This document shows positions 9,867-20,028 of a DNA stretch of 64,000 nt, piece after piece. The position numbers and the translations under genes are program-made. The notes under the pieces are model-generated. The model was not told the origin of the DNA, searched no databases, and saw only the letters and a program-made list of their open reading frames with translations. Source of the stretch: Telopea speciosissima. Lineage: Eukaryota; Streptophyta; Magnoliopsida; Proteales; Proteaceae. Each line of letters begins with the position of its first letter. Position 1 is the first letter of the stretch. The stretch is from the NCBI RefSeq assembly GCF_018873765.1, contig NC_057920.1:8631307-8695306 (forward strand), given 5' to 3'.

Positions 9867-10391
9867 CTTTACCACAAAAACCAAAATCCAAGAACATCAA
9901 AATAACTCTTCAAAGCCACAGATTCATCTATAGATGCTAACCAAGCTTTCTAATAGACAAATAAACAAATACCTGATGGGTGATTTTCATGGCCAATCTC
10001 TTGCTCTTTGTTGGTCTTGGGCTTTAACTGCTGGTTTCCACTATAAATCCCTCCAAAGCCTTCTTCATCAGATCGAGTTGCATACCCTTCTCCAAATGAA
10101 TCAGACATCACCTCCCTTAATCAAACAAAAACACCCATCATTAATAAACAAAATTACTGAAAATTTTGACCAAATAACCAGTAAAAAAAACAGAAGAAGA
10201 AGAACTGACTTGGTTTTCTCATGGTGTTCATGGGTCTTGTCCATGTTGTTCTGGTTTTCCGGTTGGGTCGATACAGAGTACTCTGCTCGTTGGAATCTGA
10301 TGCCGAAGGTCTTTTGACCTGAAGAAGTTGATAATGGTAATGGAACTGAAGATGGGTGGTGCGTGCGAACTGCTCGAAGTGCAGGAAGCAT
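9796..10391 (-). CDS. Conserved small plant protein of unknown function, three exons, probably organelle-targeted
   Basis: Coding exons join as complement(9796..9866, 9973..10115, 10210..10391), giving 396 nt and 131 residues. All junctions keep phase. The core GYATRSDEEGFGGIYSGNQ, then HENHPSGYDKTQGSEV and a basic tail ending RHQTHIA, resembles a conserved family of small plant proteins I cannot tie to a biochemical role. Residues 1-45 are rich in Ser, Arg and Pro, poor in acid, and contain RAEYSVSTQ, like a mitochondrial presequence cleavage region. An in-frame ATG at residue 50 would give an 82-residue form without it. A TATA-like CTATAAATC lies only 14-23 bp upstream of the first ATG, which slightly favours the second start. 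Each short exon looks unremarkable alone, and the spliced product is the evidence. Targeting is inference. Confidence 0.8.
9973..10115 (-). CDS. Exon 2 of the small conserved gene
   Basis: Acceptor TTTGATTAAG precedes GGAGGTGATG; donor TCAG is followed by GTATTTG. It encodes the conserved acidic and glycine-rich core. Confidence 0.8.
10210..10391 (-). CDS. Exon 1 of the small conserved gene
   Basis: ATG is at 10389-10391; the donor is CCAA followed by GTCAGT, weaker than consensus. It encodes the presequence-like N-terminus and the short hydrophilic MDKTHEHHEKTK segment. Confidence 0.7.
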
Positions 10392-10404
10392 GGTTTGAAT
10401 TGTG

Positions 10405-10414
10405 ATTTATAGAT
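10405..10414 (-). promoter_or_regulatory. TATA-box candidate for the small gene
   Basis: CTATAAATCA on the minus strand sits upstream of the first ATG. The expected start 25-35 bp downstream falls at or just inside exon 1. Confidence 0.45.
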
Positions 10415-10580
10415 AGAACACTTATCTGAATATGGATGGATGGGCAGAAGATGCGGTGCTGAGAGTGCACTTAAAAATAAAGACAGGTGCAACAGAAGCT
10501 ATTAAAAGTAGTTCCCCTTCGAATGACAAGTGGTAGTGCGGTGGTGCCATTTTATGACACGTATAGAGATTTCTAAGGAA

Positions 10581-10760
10581 GATCACGGACTTGGCTCCTC
10601 TCAATCCGGGCAGCTGTGCTGCATGTGCAGCGTCTGAGGTGAGGTAGTGCGCATTTATCGCCTTACCCCTGCCCAAGCACTTTGCCCAAGCAGGGGTAAG
10701 GCGGTCAATGCGCACTGCCTCACCTTTGGCACTGCACATGCTGCCCAGATTGACAGGATC
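10581..10760. repeat. 180-bp foldback element in the upstream region of the small gene
   Basis: The left arm begins GATCACGG and runs through CTGCATGTGCAG to CGCCTTACCCCTGC. The right arm is its inverted copy, ending GACAGGATC. Arms are about 80 bp with scattered mismatches. It lies 165-345 bp upstream of the TATA candidate. Confidence 0.75.
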
Positions 10761-10831
10761 TTTTCCAGTCAATGACGTGGGAGCTACTCCCTTTGTTTTG
10801 TCGTCCTTTTAGACGTTTGGGTGATAGTAAG

Positions 10832-11083
10832 TAGGGGTGTAAATGAATAGCCGAAATCCATTTTCATATTTGTGTTCTATTAGCATTATCTGAATCCGTT
10901 CGAAAACTAAATGGATGCGGATACTGATAGGCAATAGCTATTTGAAAAGCTATATTTACATGTAAACAGATAAAATATCTGATCCATATATGTTTTGCAC
11001 TATCCGAATCCATTCGAATGCTAATTGGGCGCGGATGCAGATATAGCACTATTTGAGCCGAATCCGAACCGTTTACATCACTA
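10832..11083. mobile_element. hAT-like MITE (TAGGGGTGTAAA ends)
   Basis: The left end TAGGGGTGTAAATG and the right end GTTTACATCACTA are inverted copies. The 8-bp flanks ATAGTAAG and GCAATAAG agree at 5 of 8. Short TIRs beginning TAGGG with 8-bp duplications are typical of hAT-derived MITEs. It is non-coding. Confidence 0.6.
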
Positions 11084-11236
11084 GCAATAAGCCAGTAACT
11101 GAGCAAGAGACATGGAAATGATGGAAGACATAGTGCTCCCAGAAAAGCAAGGGGTCTCTCACTAGTCACAACGATTCTTGATGAGAGCAATTTCAAATTT
11201 TTTTTACTGGTTCATCAACTTCATCTACGTTAATTC

Positions 11237-11605
11237 TAGGGGTCAAAGTTGGGACCAAACCGGGTAAATCGGTCCGAACTAAATTGAATAGCTCGGTCCA
11301 CAGCGAAGTCTTATTGGGTTGTTTCGGTTTGGGAGATTATGACCTCAAAATTGAACCGAAACTGAAACTAAACCGATCTACCCCAATAAGAAACCGAAAC
11401 CCATTAAAAAGCATACTTTTTCCTATAGTTTTATATAAATGTGTATAGTAAACCAAACCCAAACTTGGTCGAAATCGAAACCGACCGATAACAAACCGAT
11501 ACAAGAAACCAAATCGAAACTGAACTCTCCTTATTGGTTTGGTTTCGGTTTCACCATTCCCACACCTAAACCGACTCAAACCGAACCGACCAATCGACAC
11601 CCCTA
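11237..11605. mobile_element. hAT-like MITE (TAGGGGTCAAA ends)
   Basis: The left end TAGGGGTCAAAG and the right end ATCGACACCCCTA are inverted. The flanking octamers GTTAATTC and GCTCATTC agree at 6 of 8. The interior is rich in AAACCGAAACC-type sequence. A 115-codon open frame on the minus strand partly overlaps it, but its composition is that of the repeat. Confidence 0.65.
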
Positions 11606-11943
11606 GCTCATTCCTTTGTTGGTTTTGTGTGTTTAGTCCCACATCAGATGTGTGAGTGTAATGTGTGTTGTGTACTTCTGCCATTTTGTGATCCTAAAAG
11701 CCTTACAACCTTTTGGGATTTGCATACGGCATGTGTGATTGTCAAAAGGAAGAGGATTCTCTGAGCAAGCAGCAAGATACTCTACATCTTTTCACACAGA
11801 TTTTTAATTATTATTTAAAAAAATAAATAATATAATAACTCATGTGATGAAGAGTAAAAAAAATAATAAAATAACTCATGTGACTAGGAGTCATGTACAC
11901 CTCAGGCTCAGAGAGCCTTTTCCTGATAAATAAGGGTTTGCAT

Positions 11944-12493
11944 TAGGGCTGCAAGAGGGTCGGGTTGGGTCGGGCTTTATAGTACCCTAGCCCAACCCTA
12001 AGTTCCCTTAGCTAGGCTCAGGCCTGACCCAACCCTGACTCAGGGCCTGAAAAATCCAACCCTGACCCGCCCTCAGGGTCGGGCCGGGCTGACCCTGATT
12101 GGCCCTGATCATGGGGAGGGCGAAGAAATGCATGGGCTGGAATGGATCGGGGAGAACATTATCAATTTTACATAAAATAATATTATAATAAAATGTATTA
12201 TATCACTTATTGTCTTCATATATAATATATTATATAAAAAAATGTAGGTGATATTTAAAGTTTATAATGTATATATTATATCAACATATATTTTATAGTA
12301 TAACTTAAATCAAGGTCGGGCCGGGCCAGGCCAAGCTTAGCCCGAAGCCTCAACCCTAACCCGACCCGACCCGACCCTGACTCAAGGCCAGAAATTTCCA
12401 GCCCTGACCCGCCTTCAAGGCCAAATATCTCAGCCTAGGCCCTGTTCGGGCTCAGGGCGGCTTCTGGCCGACAGGGCCAAACTTGCACCCCTA
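11944..12493. mobile_element. hAT-like MITE, 550 bp, perfect 8-bp target duplication
   Basis: The ends TAGGGCTGCAAG and CTTGCACCCCTA are inverted repeats, flanked by GTTTGCAT at both 11936-11943 and 12494-12501. The outer parts are GC-rich with GGGTCGGG motifs; the middle (12160-12310) is AT-rich. A relative lies at 20777-21234. Confidence 0.85.
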
Positions 12494-12501
12494 GTTTGCA
12501 T

Positions 12502-13495
12502 GGCAAAGTTTTTGTTCCAAAATTTTGTTTTTGAGTCAAAAACAATTTTTTTGTGTTTCTGTGATTTTGGAGTAATTCTATATTAACAATGTTGTATGGT
12601 AAAATTGGAAAAAAAATGTTTTTGCCACTAAAAAAAAAAGAAGTATGGATTGCATATTAAGAGAAGAATTTCTTCTATTTTGTGGTGGTGGTGATTGCAA
12701 CGAAGGTGGAGATGGAGGTGGTGGGGGTGGCGACGACGGTGGTGGAGTTGGTGGGGGCGGCGACGGTGGTGGTGATTCGTGAATATCGAGTCTGTATCAG
12801 GCACACTTTTGCTTTTAGTTTGTGTTTTTGTTTGTTCGGAACTTCCTTTTGGTGTTTCTCAAAACCGTGTCAAAATGGACCGGACCGGGCAATACATACA
12901 AGATCTGTTCCATTTCTATCCCCAGAAACAGAAAAATGCCATAAATGATTTTTTGGAAGGTTACCATACATATCCTAATAGATTAAGGGAAGGGGTTTAC
13001 CATCAGAATGCATGCATCAAAGTGGGGCCAATGGGAGTGCGCATAAGCATCCAAGGAGAGGGGTGAGATAGTCATTTCAACACCCATATGAGGGGTCATA
13101 GGGGGCACTGTCAGACAATATTTTTGCCCTTCGGTTAATTACAATTTCTTCTTTATATTTGCATGGCCCTTGCGCATGCAAGGGGGCAATGGGAACATGT
13201 GTGGGAGAAATGAAGAATAATGGAGGGTAGCATTTCCACCTTTCATGGAGGGCGGGCCGGTCATTCCACCTCCTCTGGCCTGGGCGCAACTTGCATGCTC
13301 CCCTACAAAGTTCTTTTTCCCTTACTTTATACTTACTCACTTTCAGTATCCTAATTTATCTCTCTTTCTTTTTTAATAATTCAAAATCCTTGAATTACCC
13401 TTTTCCATCCATTTTTCTCCTATGCCCCCTCCAGGAGCCCACTTCTACCTTGTAGAGGGTGGAATCAGAGTTGGGGTTTGAGGTGGAGGGAAAAT
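12502..13495. other. Intergenic; simple GGTGGTGG repeat, no supported gene
   Basis: Positions 12682-12775 hold a degenerate GGTGGT-rich stretch whose open frame is low complexity. Positions 13140-13320 resemble hairpin-family sequence (GGCCCTTGCGCATGCAAG) without clear paired ends. Confidence 0.45.
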
Positions 13496-13690
13496 TATCC
13501 TCTCCAATTCTCTAAAGCTCAGCAGTACGGTAGTGCTAGGTGGAGATGCCGACACGTGACAGCTCGGCCATCCAACGATCCGAACTCATTGACTATGTTG
13601 AGCTCGGACTGTTGGATGGCCAACCTGCCAGGTGCCAGCATCTCCACCTAGCACTACCATACTGCCGAGCTTTAGGAATTGGAGAGGATA
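13496..13690. repeat. Long hairpin, arms of about 93 bp, TTATC-end family
   Basis: The left arm (TATCCTCTCCAATTC through GCTCAGCAGTACGGTAGTGC to the GGATGG region) is repeated inverted at the right, ending GAATTGGAGAGGATA. GGAAAATTATC spans the left boundary, as in other members of the family. It has a short loop and few mismatches. Confidence 0.8.
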
Positions 13691-14004
13691 GGTATCAAGG
13701 GTAATTTAAGAATTTTGGATTATGAAGAGGGAGAATAAGAGAGAAGTTGTTTTTCCAAAATATAAAAAAGAAACTTGGGATAAAAGAGTTTTGAGTAAAC
13801 ATACGGCAAATATAAGAAAGTGATGAAATAGCGTACTCTCAATGTCATGGAAACCGAGACCAGTCTAGATGGGATTTTATTTTTTATTCTTGGTAAGATT
13901 GATGGGATTCTCTTTAGCTAAGAGTTTAAATATGCATTTTTGGTCATTTATTCTATTGGATTGTCAAGTATAGTGCTTTCTCTCAATAATGAAGTCCCTT
14001 ATCT

Positions 14005-14155
14005 TAACAACAGTTGCTTAGGGCAGTTGGTGAGCTGTGATGTGTTTCATGCCCATGCTCACCAAGAGGTTTCGAGTTTGAACCTCTTGGCTGTTACCTT
14101 CCCCCGCTATCCACCCTTAGTAATAATAATAATATTATATAAGCTTCTTTTCCAA
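14005..14155 (+). mobile_element. tRNA-derived SINE candidate
   Basis: GGCAGTTGGTGAGCTGTG resembles an A box and GGTTTCGAGTTTGAACCTC a B box (internal Pol III promoter). The segment ends with an AAT/TAA-rich run and A8 near 14153. No clear target duplication was found. Confidence 0.55.
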
Positions 14156-14164
14156 AAAAAATAA

Positions 14165-14406
14165 AGGTATCTTCTCTCTACTAGGGCCATCATAAATGAT
14201 GTTATTTGATTATTTTTTTCTTCTCTGTTTTAGTGTTTCAGTTTATTTCTCTTTCCTCTAATGGAAAGGCGCATTTTCAAGGTTAAAGGACATCAAGATT
14301 GGGATTATTCTAATTTTGGTGGTCGACCCCCTCATTTTCTTATAAACTCTACTTTTCTTGGAAGGAGGTTCACCTTCTCTTATTTCTCTTTATTTTTTTA
14401 ATATAA
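14165..14406. other. Intergenic, nothing recognised
   Basis: T-rich unique-looking sequence without a gene or clear repeat ends. Confidence 0.4.
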
Positions 14407-14580
14407 AAAGGGAAAAAGAATGCTACTTGGTCGGGTTACCCCTGTGCCCAAACACATGACATGCGATTTTAACACCCTACCCTAGTTGAAATAGAAAATC
14501 TCATCCTTGTATATGCATGCACTCTCATTAGCCCCTGTGTTGGTGAGGGAGCTATGCGACTAGACAACACTCTTGCCTTA
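14407..14580. repeat. Foldback element, GAATGCTACCTGG-end family
   Basis: The left end GGGAAAAAGAATGCTACTTG and the right end CTAGACAACACTCTTGCCTT are imperfect inverted copies. An A run (14580-14595) follows the right end. Confidence 0.55.
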
Positions 14581-14595
14581 AAAAAAAAAAAAAAA

Positions 14596-15943
14596 GCTCT
14601 CAATAATTTTGGTATATCTACTATCTTTGGCTTTAAATCAATTTGAAACCAGTTTTGCTTTTGCCAACTTGGAGGGTTCACTGGAATGCAAAGCCATTGG
14701 AAGTGGTGATTTGATTACGAAAATAGACAGTGAAGGGAAAATGAGAGCACCTAAAATTGCGAGAAGATTAGCTCATATATATTATAGGGGAAAGGGTTCT
14801 CTAAACCTACAGCATTTCTTATGTCTTCTCACAAAATATTTTTTCTTTGTTTTTCCAAGAGTTAAAAATAACAAAAAAAATCATATACCAGAACATTCGA
14901 AAGAAGTGTCTTGGGCTCAGAGACACTTTTCCAAGATTATAAGAAAGAGAACAATTTTCTCCACCATGTTAAAACGTTCATCACACCATCTTAGGGTTCA
15001 CAAAACCCTTTAAAGTTTTAGTATGTTTCCCAAAAATACCCTCACGCATCCAAACCAGCTGTTGTGATAGATTCACATTCATCGTGGCTGAAGGAAAACT
15101 CGATCCTTGTAAACTAATTGTGATTACTTAATTTAAAAGTTATTATATATGGGCCGTGCTGGTTCAAGGGTCTTTTTCTATTCTCTTTCCGGTTCATGTC
15201 CTTTTCTTCTTCAAACTTCTAAGTCATCTTTGAATTGGTTACTTATTATCATCATTGCATTTGAAATATGTCCATTCTTATCATTGCACTTGAAAATATG
15301 TCCACTAGTATGACAGACCATTTCCTCACCTGTCAACTTAAGCCAAACTCCCTAGTCCTTAATTTAGAACGTCTGGTCTAAAAGAGAAAAGGGCAAAAGA
15401 AAAAGTGAAAAAAAAAGGGTTGGTTTTTATGTATATATTTACATAGGTATTTAACAAGGACCGTACGTATAAATGAACCAACTTAAAAAGAAGAGATGAT
15501 TTGAAAAGATATTTATGTACATATGACATGTTAAATTATGATATCTTTTATTTCTATTTCTCGGTTAATTTTGAGAAATTATTTCTTAGAAAAAACTATA
15601 ATTTTATAGTTGGTATGCTAGCCTGTGTGGCCTCTACACTAATGCTAGGGCCAACGGGAGCACGTGCACTTGCATTCAAGCATAGGGGTGAGGTGATCAT
15701 TTCATCGCCCCATGTGAGAGGGTATAGGATTAGCAACACGAATATGTTTTCTAATAAAAAATTGTAAAATGACTCATTTGCCTTTATTTCAGACCGTGGT
15801 GAATAATTTTCTATTTTTGTTCTCTGATTTTATTAAATTCCCATTGCATCAGATTCCATGTGATGAGTTTGGATAGGACCATGAGTGTGATGCTGCTCTA
15901 CTGACTTTGGAAAGGAATAACGACCTATTTCTAGAAAGGGAGA
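14596..15943. other. Intergenic, no supported gene
   Basis: It holds AT-rich sequence and one open frame of about 130 codons (14609-15013) without domain signature. Positions 15625-15730 contain a hairpin-family fragment (GCACGTGCACTTGCATTC). Confidence 0.4.
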
Positions 15944-16100
15944 GGGTTCCCAAGCAAGTGGCATAGTAGAGCGCATCAATGAGTTTCGATAAAATGGTAT
16001 CTTACATTGGAGGATAGTAAGGTCATTTCATGTGAAGAGGATAGAGCTAAACACAAAGATACTAGCACACCTTACCTTAACGGCTTAGAAAACCTATTCC
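15944..16100. repeat. Dispersed repeat (related copies at 18445 and 28040)
   Basis: AGGGTTCCCAAGCAAGTGGC and GATAAAATGGTATCTTACAT are matched by similar words at 18447-18620 and, inverted, at 28040-28165. The inverted end pairing is weak here. Confidence 0.45.
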
Positions 16101-16411
16101 TTTCTAGAAAATTGGGTTCCCAAAAATTATGTGGGCTATTGAATGAGGATATAGAGCTCCAAAATTGAATCCTGTCTTTCATGGTCTTAAGGTAAGGGAG
16201 TCAATTTGGGATCGGAATTATCTTGGAAGTGACAATTAAAATCCGAAACTGATCCATCCCGTTACTAAATGGGATGTTTTGGGAGTTGATTTTAAGATCG
16301 ATTATTAAATGGGATGTGACGGTTATAAGACGCGTTCCTAGTGGGTTTAAAACCGAAAGACAAATATGGAATCGACTGAAACCAAAACTACTAGGACCTG
16401 TCTAAGATGCA

Positions 16412-16420
16412 TATTTAATT
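16412..16420. repeat. 9-bp target-site duplication, left copy
   Basis: TATTTAATT, matched by TATTTACTT at 17672-17680 (8 of 9). Confidence 0.65.
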
Positions 16421-16749
16421 GGGTAAATCTGTTTGTAACCAAGCTGGTTACAATAGATTTTGTAACCATTTTTTCATACCCTTGCTTATAGGAGAGTACA
16501 ATATTTTGAGATGGGGATTGTTTTGTAATTGAACTATAAAGTTTGAGACCATTTCCAAAAAGTTAGATTCTATCTTAAAATGGAAAGAAGGTTAATTATG
16601 TAACTTCTCATTTGTAATTACTAAAGCCAATCCGAGTCTTTGCTCTTCCTTCTCTTTTTCTCCGGCTCTAGCACCGACACCACCGCCCCCTTCATTTCCC
16701 TACACCATCGCCACTGGTCCTCTCCTGCTCCATCCCCTTTGGTCTCAAC

Positions 16750-17330
16750 TTCCTGAAAACCAGAAGAACGCCATGAAGAAGTTCTACATTTATCTCAACA
16801 AAACAAACCCAAATGATGTCATAGAAAGGATTCGCTTGCAGCAAAATCAATCGATCAACCATTCATCTCTATTTTCCCTATTTGAAACCCTCTAATTCTG
16901 ATTTTCTACCTGATTTGTGTGAATTCATACTTCAGGGTCCCTTGATTTCACCAAAATTCTTTGACAAACATCTCTTATGAGTCAATCGGATACTGTGGAG
17001 GGATTAATGGGCGCAACAATTTGAATTTCAGTAAGAACTAAGAACTAGTTGTCTTGCCTTTTGCCTACTATTGGTGATTTTTGTGAATTGCAATACTTGG
17101 ACTTGTCTTTTAAATCATTAACCGGAAAGATTGATTCTCAATTAAATGGGTTAATTGGATGAATCTAAACTACAATCGGTTCAATGACTCTGTTCCTAAC
17201 AAACTTGGTAAAGCAATGGTTTTGAAATCCACACATCTAGTTCTCTTTGATCTCAGTATTAATAAAATAGCTCTCTAAGTTGGAGACCCTCATTCTCTAG
17301 TTAAATTATCTTAGTGGAGGAATTCTTGAG
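16750..17330 (+). pseudogene. LRR receptor-like ectodomain fragment, broken
   Basis: Reading across frames on the plus strand gives LRR-like segments in family order. First comes an N-terminal cap-like stretch (LPENQKNAMKKFYIYLNKT), next INGRNNLNFSKN around 17005-17040, then LQYLDLSFKSLTGKI around 17088-17135 and LNYNRFNDSVPNKLGKA around 17165-17215. A trailing LVLFDLS piece follows. Stops and frame changes separate them. LRRs form the ligand-binding outer domain of plant receptor-like kinases; no transmembrane or kinase part is present. It lies wholly inside the Mutator-like element. Confidence 0.6.
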
Positions 17331-17380
17331 TCTTTCAAGGATTGAGACACTATCTCGGTTTTCTGGTTATCCGAACAGCA

Positions 17381-17401
17381 AGAGAGAGAGAGAGAGAGAG
17401 G
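17381..17401. repeat. (AG)n microsatellite
   Basis: About ten AG units, inside the Mutator-like element. Confidence 0.85.
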
Positions 17402-17671
17402 GAGCAGACTCGTCGGACCTCTCCATTGCCAGTGTTTCAAACAAGAGAGAGATTGAAAGAGACGACGAAAGAAAGGGTTGGTTGGGATACATAATTCCTT
17501 TTTCACCCTTTAAATTAAGGAATCTTAGTTTTTTCAGTCATTTGACCTTATTATATATGAAATTACCACATTTACCCATATCTTAAAAGTGAAGCCAGTT
17601 ATGTTGAGGGACTTATGAAGTCCGGTGACAGATTCTGTTTGTAATCTTCTTGGTTACAAACAGACACACCC

Positions 17672-17680
17672 TATTTACTT
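17672..17680. repeat. 9-bp target-site duplication, right copy
   Basis: TATTTACTT, see 16412-16420. Confidence 0.65.
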
Positions 17681-17681
17681 A

Positions 17682-17840
17682 TAGGAAAAAAAGTGTTGCT
17701 TGGTCATGTGGCCACTGCGCCAATTGCTGGGCTAATGGCAGAGTGCGCATTGACCAGCATGGGCAAGATAAGTCTTTTTACGTGCCTATGTGAAAGGGTG
17801 AAGGGGCCGGGGGTGCAACCAAACAGCATTTTTTCTCCTT
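17682..17840. repeat. Foldback element, GAATGCTACCTGG-end family
   Basis: The left end AGTGTTGCTTGGTCATGTGG and the right end GCAACCAAACAGCATTTTTT are inverted copies. It sits directly beside the Mutator-like element. A further partial end (GAACGCTACCCGGTCG) lies at 17866-17885. Confidence 0.55.
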
Positions 17841-17885
17841 TAATTAATTATTTAAGGATAATAGAACGCTACCCGGTCGTGCGCA

Positions 17886-18444
17886 AGGCATGACGATGAA
17901 TTGAATACGGGCCCATGCCCCTCCCTATGTACTTGGGCTGGCTAGTAGTACATAGCCTAAAACCTCTTGTGTACCTATTGGGCCAATTTTGCCAGTCATA
18001 ATTTTAGCCGGTTTATTTTAGCCTAATCACACCTCTAAAGAAGAAGTTAACTGAAGTTTTAGGGGACTTTCAAACCAGACATAATCATCCACCTTTGAAC
18101 AAAATTATGATCATATTTTCTGGGGTCCACTATAATTATAATTGCTAAGAAAACCTTAAAGACAGATGGTCTAGATGGTCCAGATTTCCCACACTAGTAA
18201 TACTGATTTCTGACCACAAAAGAAAAGGGGAAAATTTGTTTAAAATAAAAAAAACTGTTGAGAAGTCAATAAAGGTTATAGAATTAAACCAAATTAAGTC
18301 CAAGACTGGTCCAACTCATTTTGGTTCAAAACCAAGCCTGATTTTTGGCCCAACTTACACCCTTGACCCACGTTATCCTTTTAATGGGCCAAAACTAGAT
18401 GGTCTATGTTGTACAACATTTTCATCATATAATATTAAATAATG
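17886..18444. other. Intergenic, no supported gene
   Basis: AT-rich, with short open frames only. Confidence 0.4.
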
Positions 18445-18620
18445 GTAGAGGGTTCTCCGAGTGAGGAGCACAGAGGAATGCACCAATAAGGTGTGACAAA
18501 ATGGTATTATACATAGGAGTGTAGTGTGATTATTTCAAGTGAGGAGGAGAGAGATAGAGACACAGAGATGCCAATGTACCTTACCTAATTATCCCGAGCG
18601 ACATAGTGAACCTTTTTCCC
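18445..18620. repeat. Dispersed repeat, related to 15944-16100
   Basis: It shares GAGGGTTCTCCGAGTGAGGA-like and ACAAAATGGTATTATACAT words, plus a purine-rich GAGAGAGATAGAGACACAGA stretch, with the copy at 15944. Confidence 0.45.
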
Positions 18621-18916
18621 TTAGTTTATGACAAAAGTTTTGTTACGTTTAAATTATCTCCACCACTCATAACATGACACGTGGATACATAAAATTTAGA
18701 AACATAATCCAGTGAACCTCCAAGCCGACTTTCCCAAAATGAAAACCCTCCAATAGCCAAATACACAAAGTAAGAGATACACTCCAAATAGGAAATCAAG
18801 GAATCTTGCACTTCAAGCACCCATCTAAGGGAAGGAATCTCAATGCATCTACAGGAAATTGAAGCTTTCTCCAAATCATACTCTCCAAGAATAATCTCCA
18901 CTCATAAAAGGAAGAA

Positions 18917-19062
18917 TCCGGATCAGCTACCCACATGGGGACTAGTGGGGACAGATCTGACCCCTCCATGGGGTGTGGGTCCCACACCCTAGAGGCGGGT
19001 CCCACACCCCCATGGAGGGTTTAGATTTGTCCCACCCGTCCCCATGTGGGTAGCAGATCTGA
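18917..19062. repeat. Foldback element, CTACCCACATGGGGAC arms
   Basis: The left arm (GATCAGCTACCCACATGGGG, then CCCTCCATGGGGTGTGGGTC) is mirrored by the right arm (CCACACCCCCATGGAGGGTT, then CCCCATGTGGGTAGCAGATC). Arms are about 60 bp with a loop around 18985-19000. It interrupts an otherwise continuous-looking older repeat. Confidence 0.75.
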
Positions 19063-19079
19063 ACTCTAAAAGGAAACTA

Positions 19080-19345
19080 CTAACTCAGGAAGATACGTAT
19101 CAAAGAAAGACTCTCTCCCCTGACTTAGGTTACCCGACACCCGATATAAATAGAACCTCCCTCATAGAGCAAGGTATGATACAATTTCAACTAATCTACA
19201 CTCTTGTGATATTGCTTTGCGTTATTCCCTTCAGTTGCAAGAAAGGTGATTTAGGCATCGAAGAGTCTTTGTCGAACATAATTCTAGTCCTCGTAGCACA
19301 ACTTGTGTCTACGAAAAATCAGTTTTCTACTGCAACAAGTTCCAT
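19080..19345 (+). mobile_element. Possible Ty3/gypsy-type LTR fragment
   Basis: TGATTTAGGCATCGAAGAGT followed by CTTTGTCG is a phrase common near the end of plant gypsy-type LTRs, and upstream TATAAATAGA could be its TATA box (about 19145). No matching second LTR or TG..CA boundaries could be assigned. Confidence 0.35.
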
Positions 19346-19389
19346 GCACGATCATGCCACTTCTCACAATTGGGTTTTTTTTTTGGGGG

Positions 19390-19557
19390 GGGAAAAGATC
19401 TCTGTCCGGGAGTGTGACCTACGCCAACACTCCCATGAATCTCTCTCTCTCCTCTTCATGTGAAAAGATACTTTTGCCCCCTTGTTTTAAGAAAGAGAGA
19501 GATAGACACATGGAATGTACTGGCATAGGCCACACTCTGGACAAAAAACTGCTTCCC
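19390..19557. repeat. Foldback element, GTCCGGGAGTGTG family
   Basis: The left end GGGAAAAGATCTCTGTCCGG with GAGTGTGACCTACGCCAACA is mirrored by TGGCATAGGCCACACTCTGG and GCTTCCC at the right. A second full copy lies at 41230-41402 and a partial one near 26925-27015. Confidence 0.7.
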
Positions 19558-19559
19558 TT

Positions 19560-20028
19560 TTTTTTTTTTACCAAAACCCCATATTTAACACAGCTTCTAG
19601 GGTCGTGCATCAAAATCCTCCTCATTTTTTTGGTGACATAGATGTCGTCAAGAGGACTTGATCGACTGACCAAATCCCTAAATTACTCTATAAAAAGGAA
19701 GAAGTGCCAACCACCACTCACCATGGGAAATCCTAGATTGGCAAAATCCTAGCCATAAGTTATCTAACAAATGTAAAGTGTACTCAATTTATCTATTTAT
19801 TGGAGCCAAAGCTTCACTTTACAGTTTGATGTGACAAAACTTTAGAGAATGCCCACAAGGCTTTAATCTTTTGCATTTTATTAAATGAAAAATAATCAAC
19901 TAATAAAGGTAAAAGAGAAAGTGTTGAAGCTATTTTCACATTTGATAACAAAATTGACTAAAAGGTTGGTTGCATTTATCCATTCACACATAGGGTTGGG
20001 TTTTTCACACCCTATGAAGTATGGAAAA
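19560..20028. other. Intergenic, nothing recognised
   Basis: A/T-rich sequence with a T run near 19557-19570. Confidence 0.35.

Larger units (their letters stand above)
16421..17671. mobile_element. Mutator-like (Pack-MULE-type) element carrying an LRR gene fragment
   Basis: The 1251-bp unit starts GGGTAAATCTGTTTGTAACC and ends, read inverted, with GGGTGTGTCTGTTTGTAACC. The terminal inverted repeats extend about 43 bp at roughly 75% identity. Nine-bp flanks TATTTAATT and TATTTACTT agree at 8 of 9, as expected for Mutator-like elements. No transposase is encoded. The interior instead holds a broken leucine-rich-repeat receptor fragment (about 16750-17330). This is the architecture called Pack-MULE in plants. 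The boundaries are read directly; the classification is inference. Confidence 0.7.

Noticed and set aside
11337..11684. 115-codon Phe/Arg-rich open frame
   Set aside because: It overlaps a hAT-like MITE with repeated AAACCGAAACC words; the peptide reflects the repeat.
16412..17680. Functional LRR receptor gene
   Set aside because: Several stops and frame changes, and no transmembrane or kinase region; it is a captured fragment.
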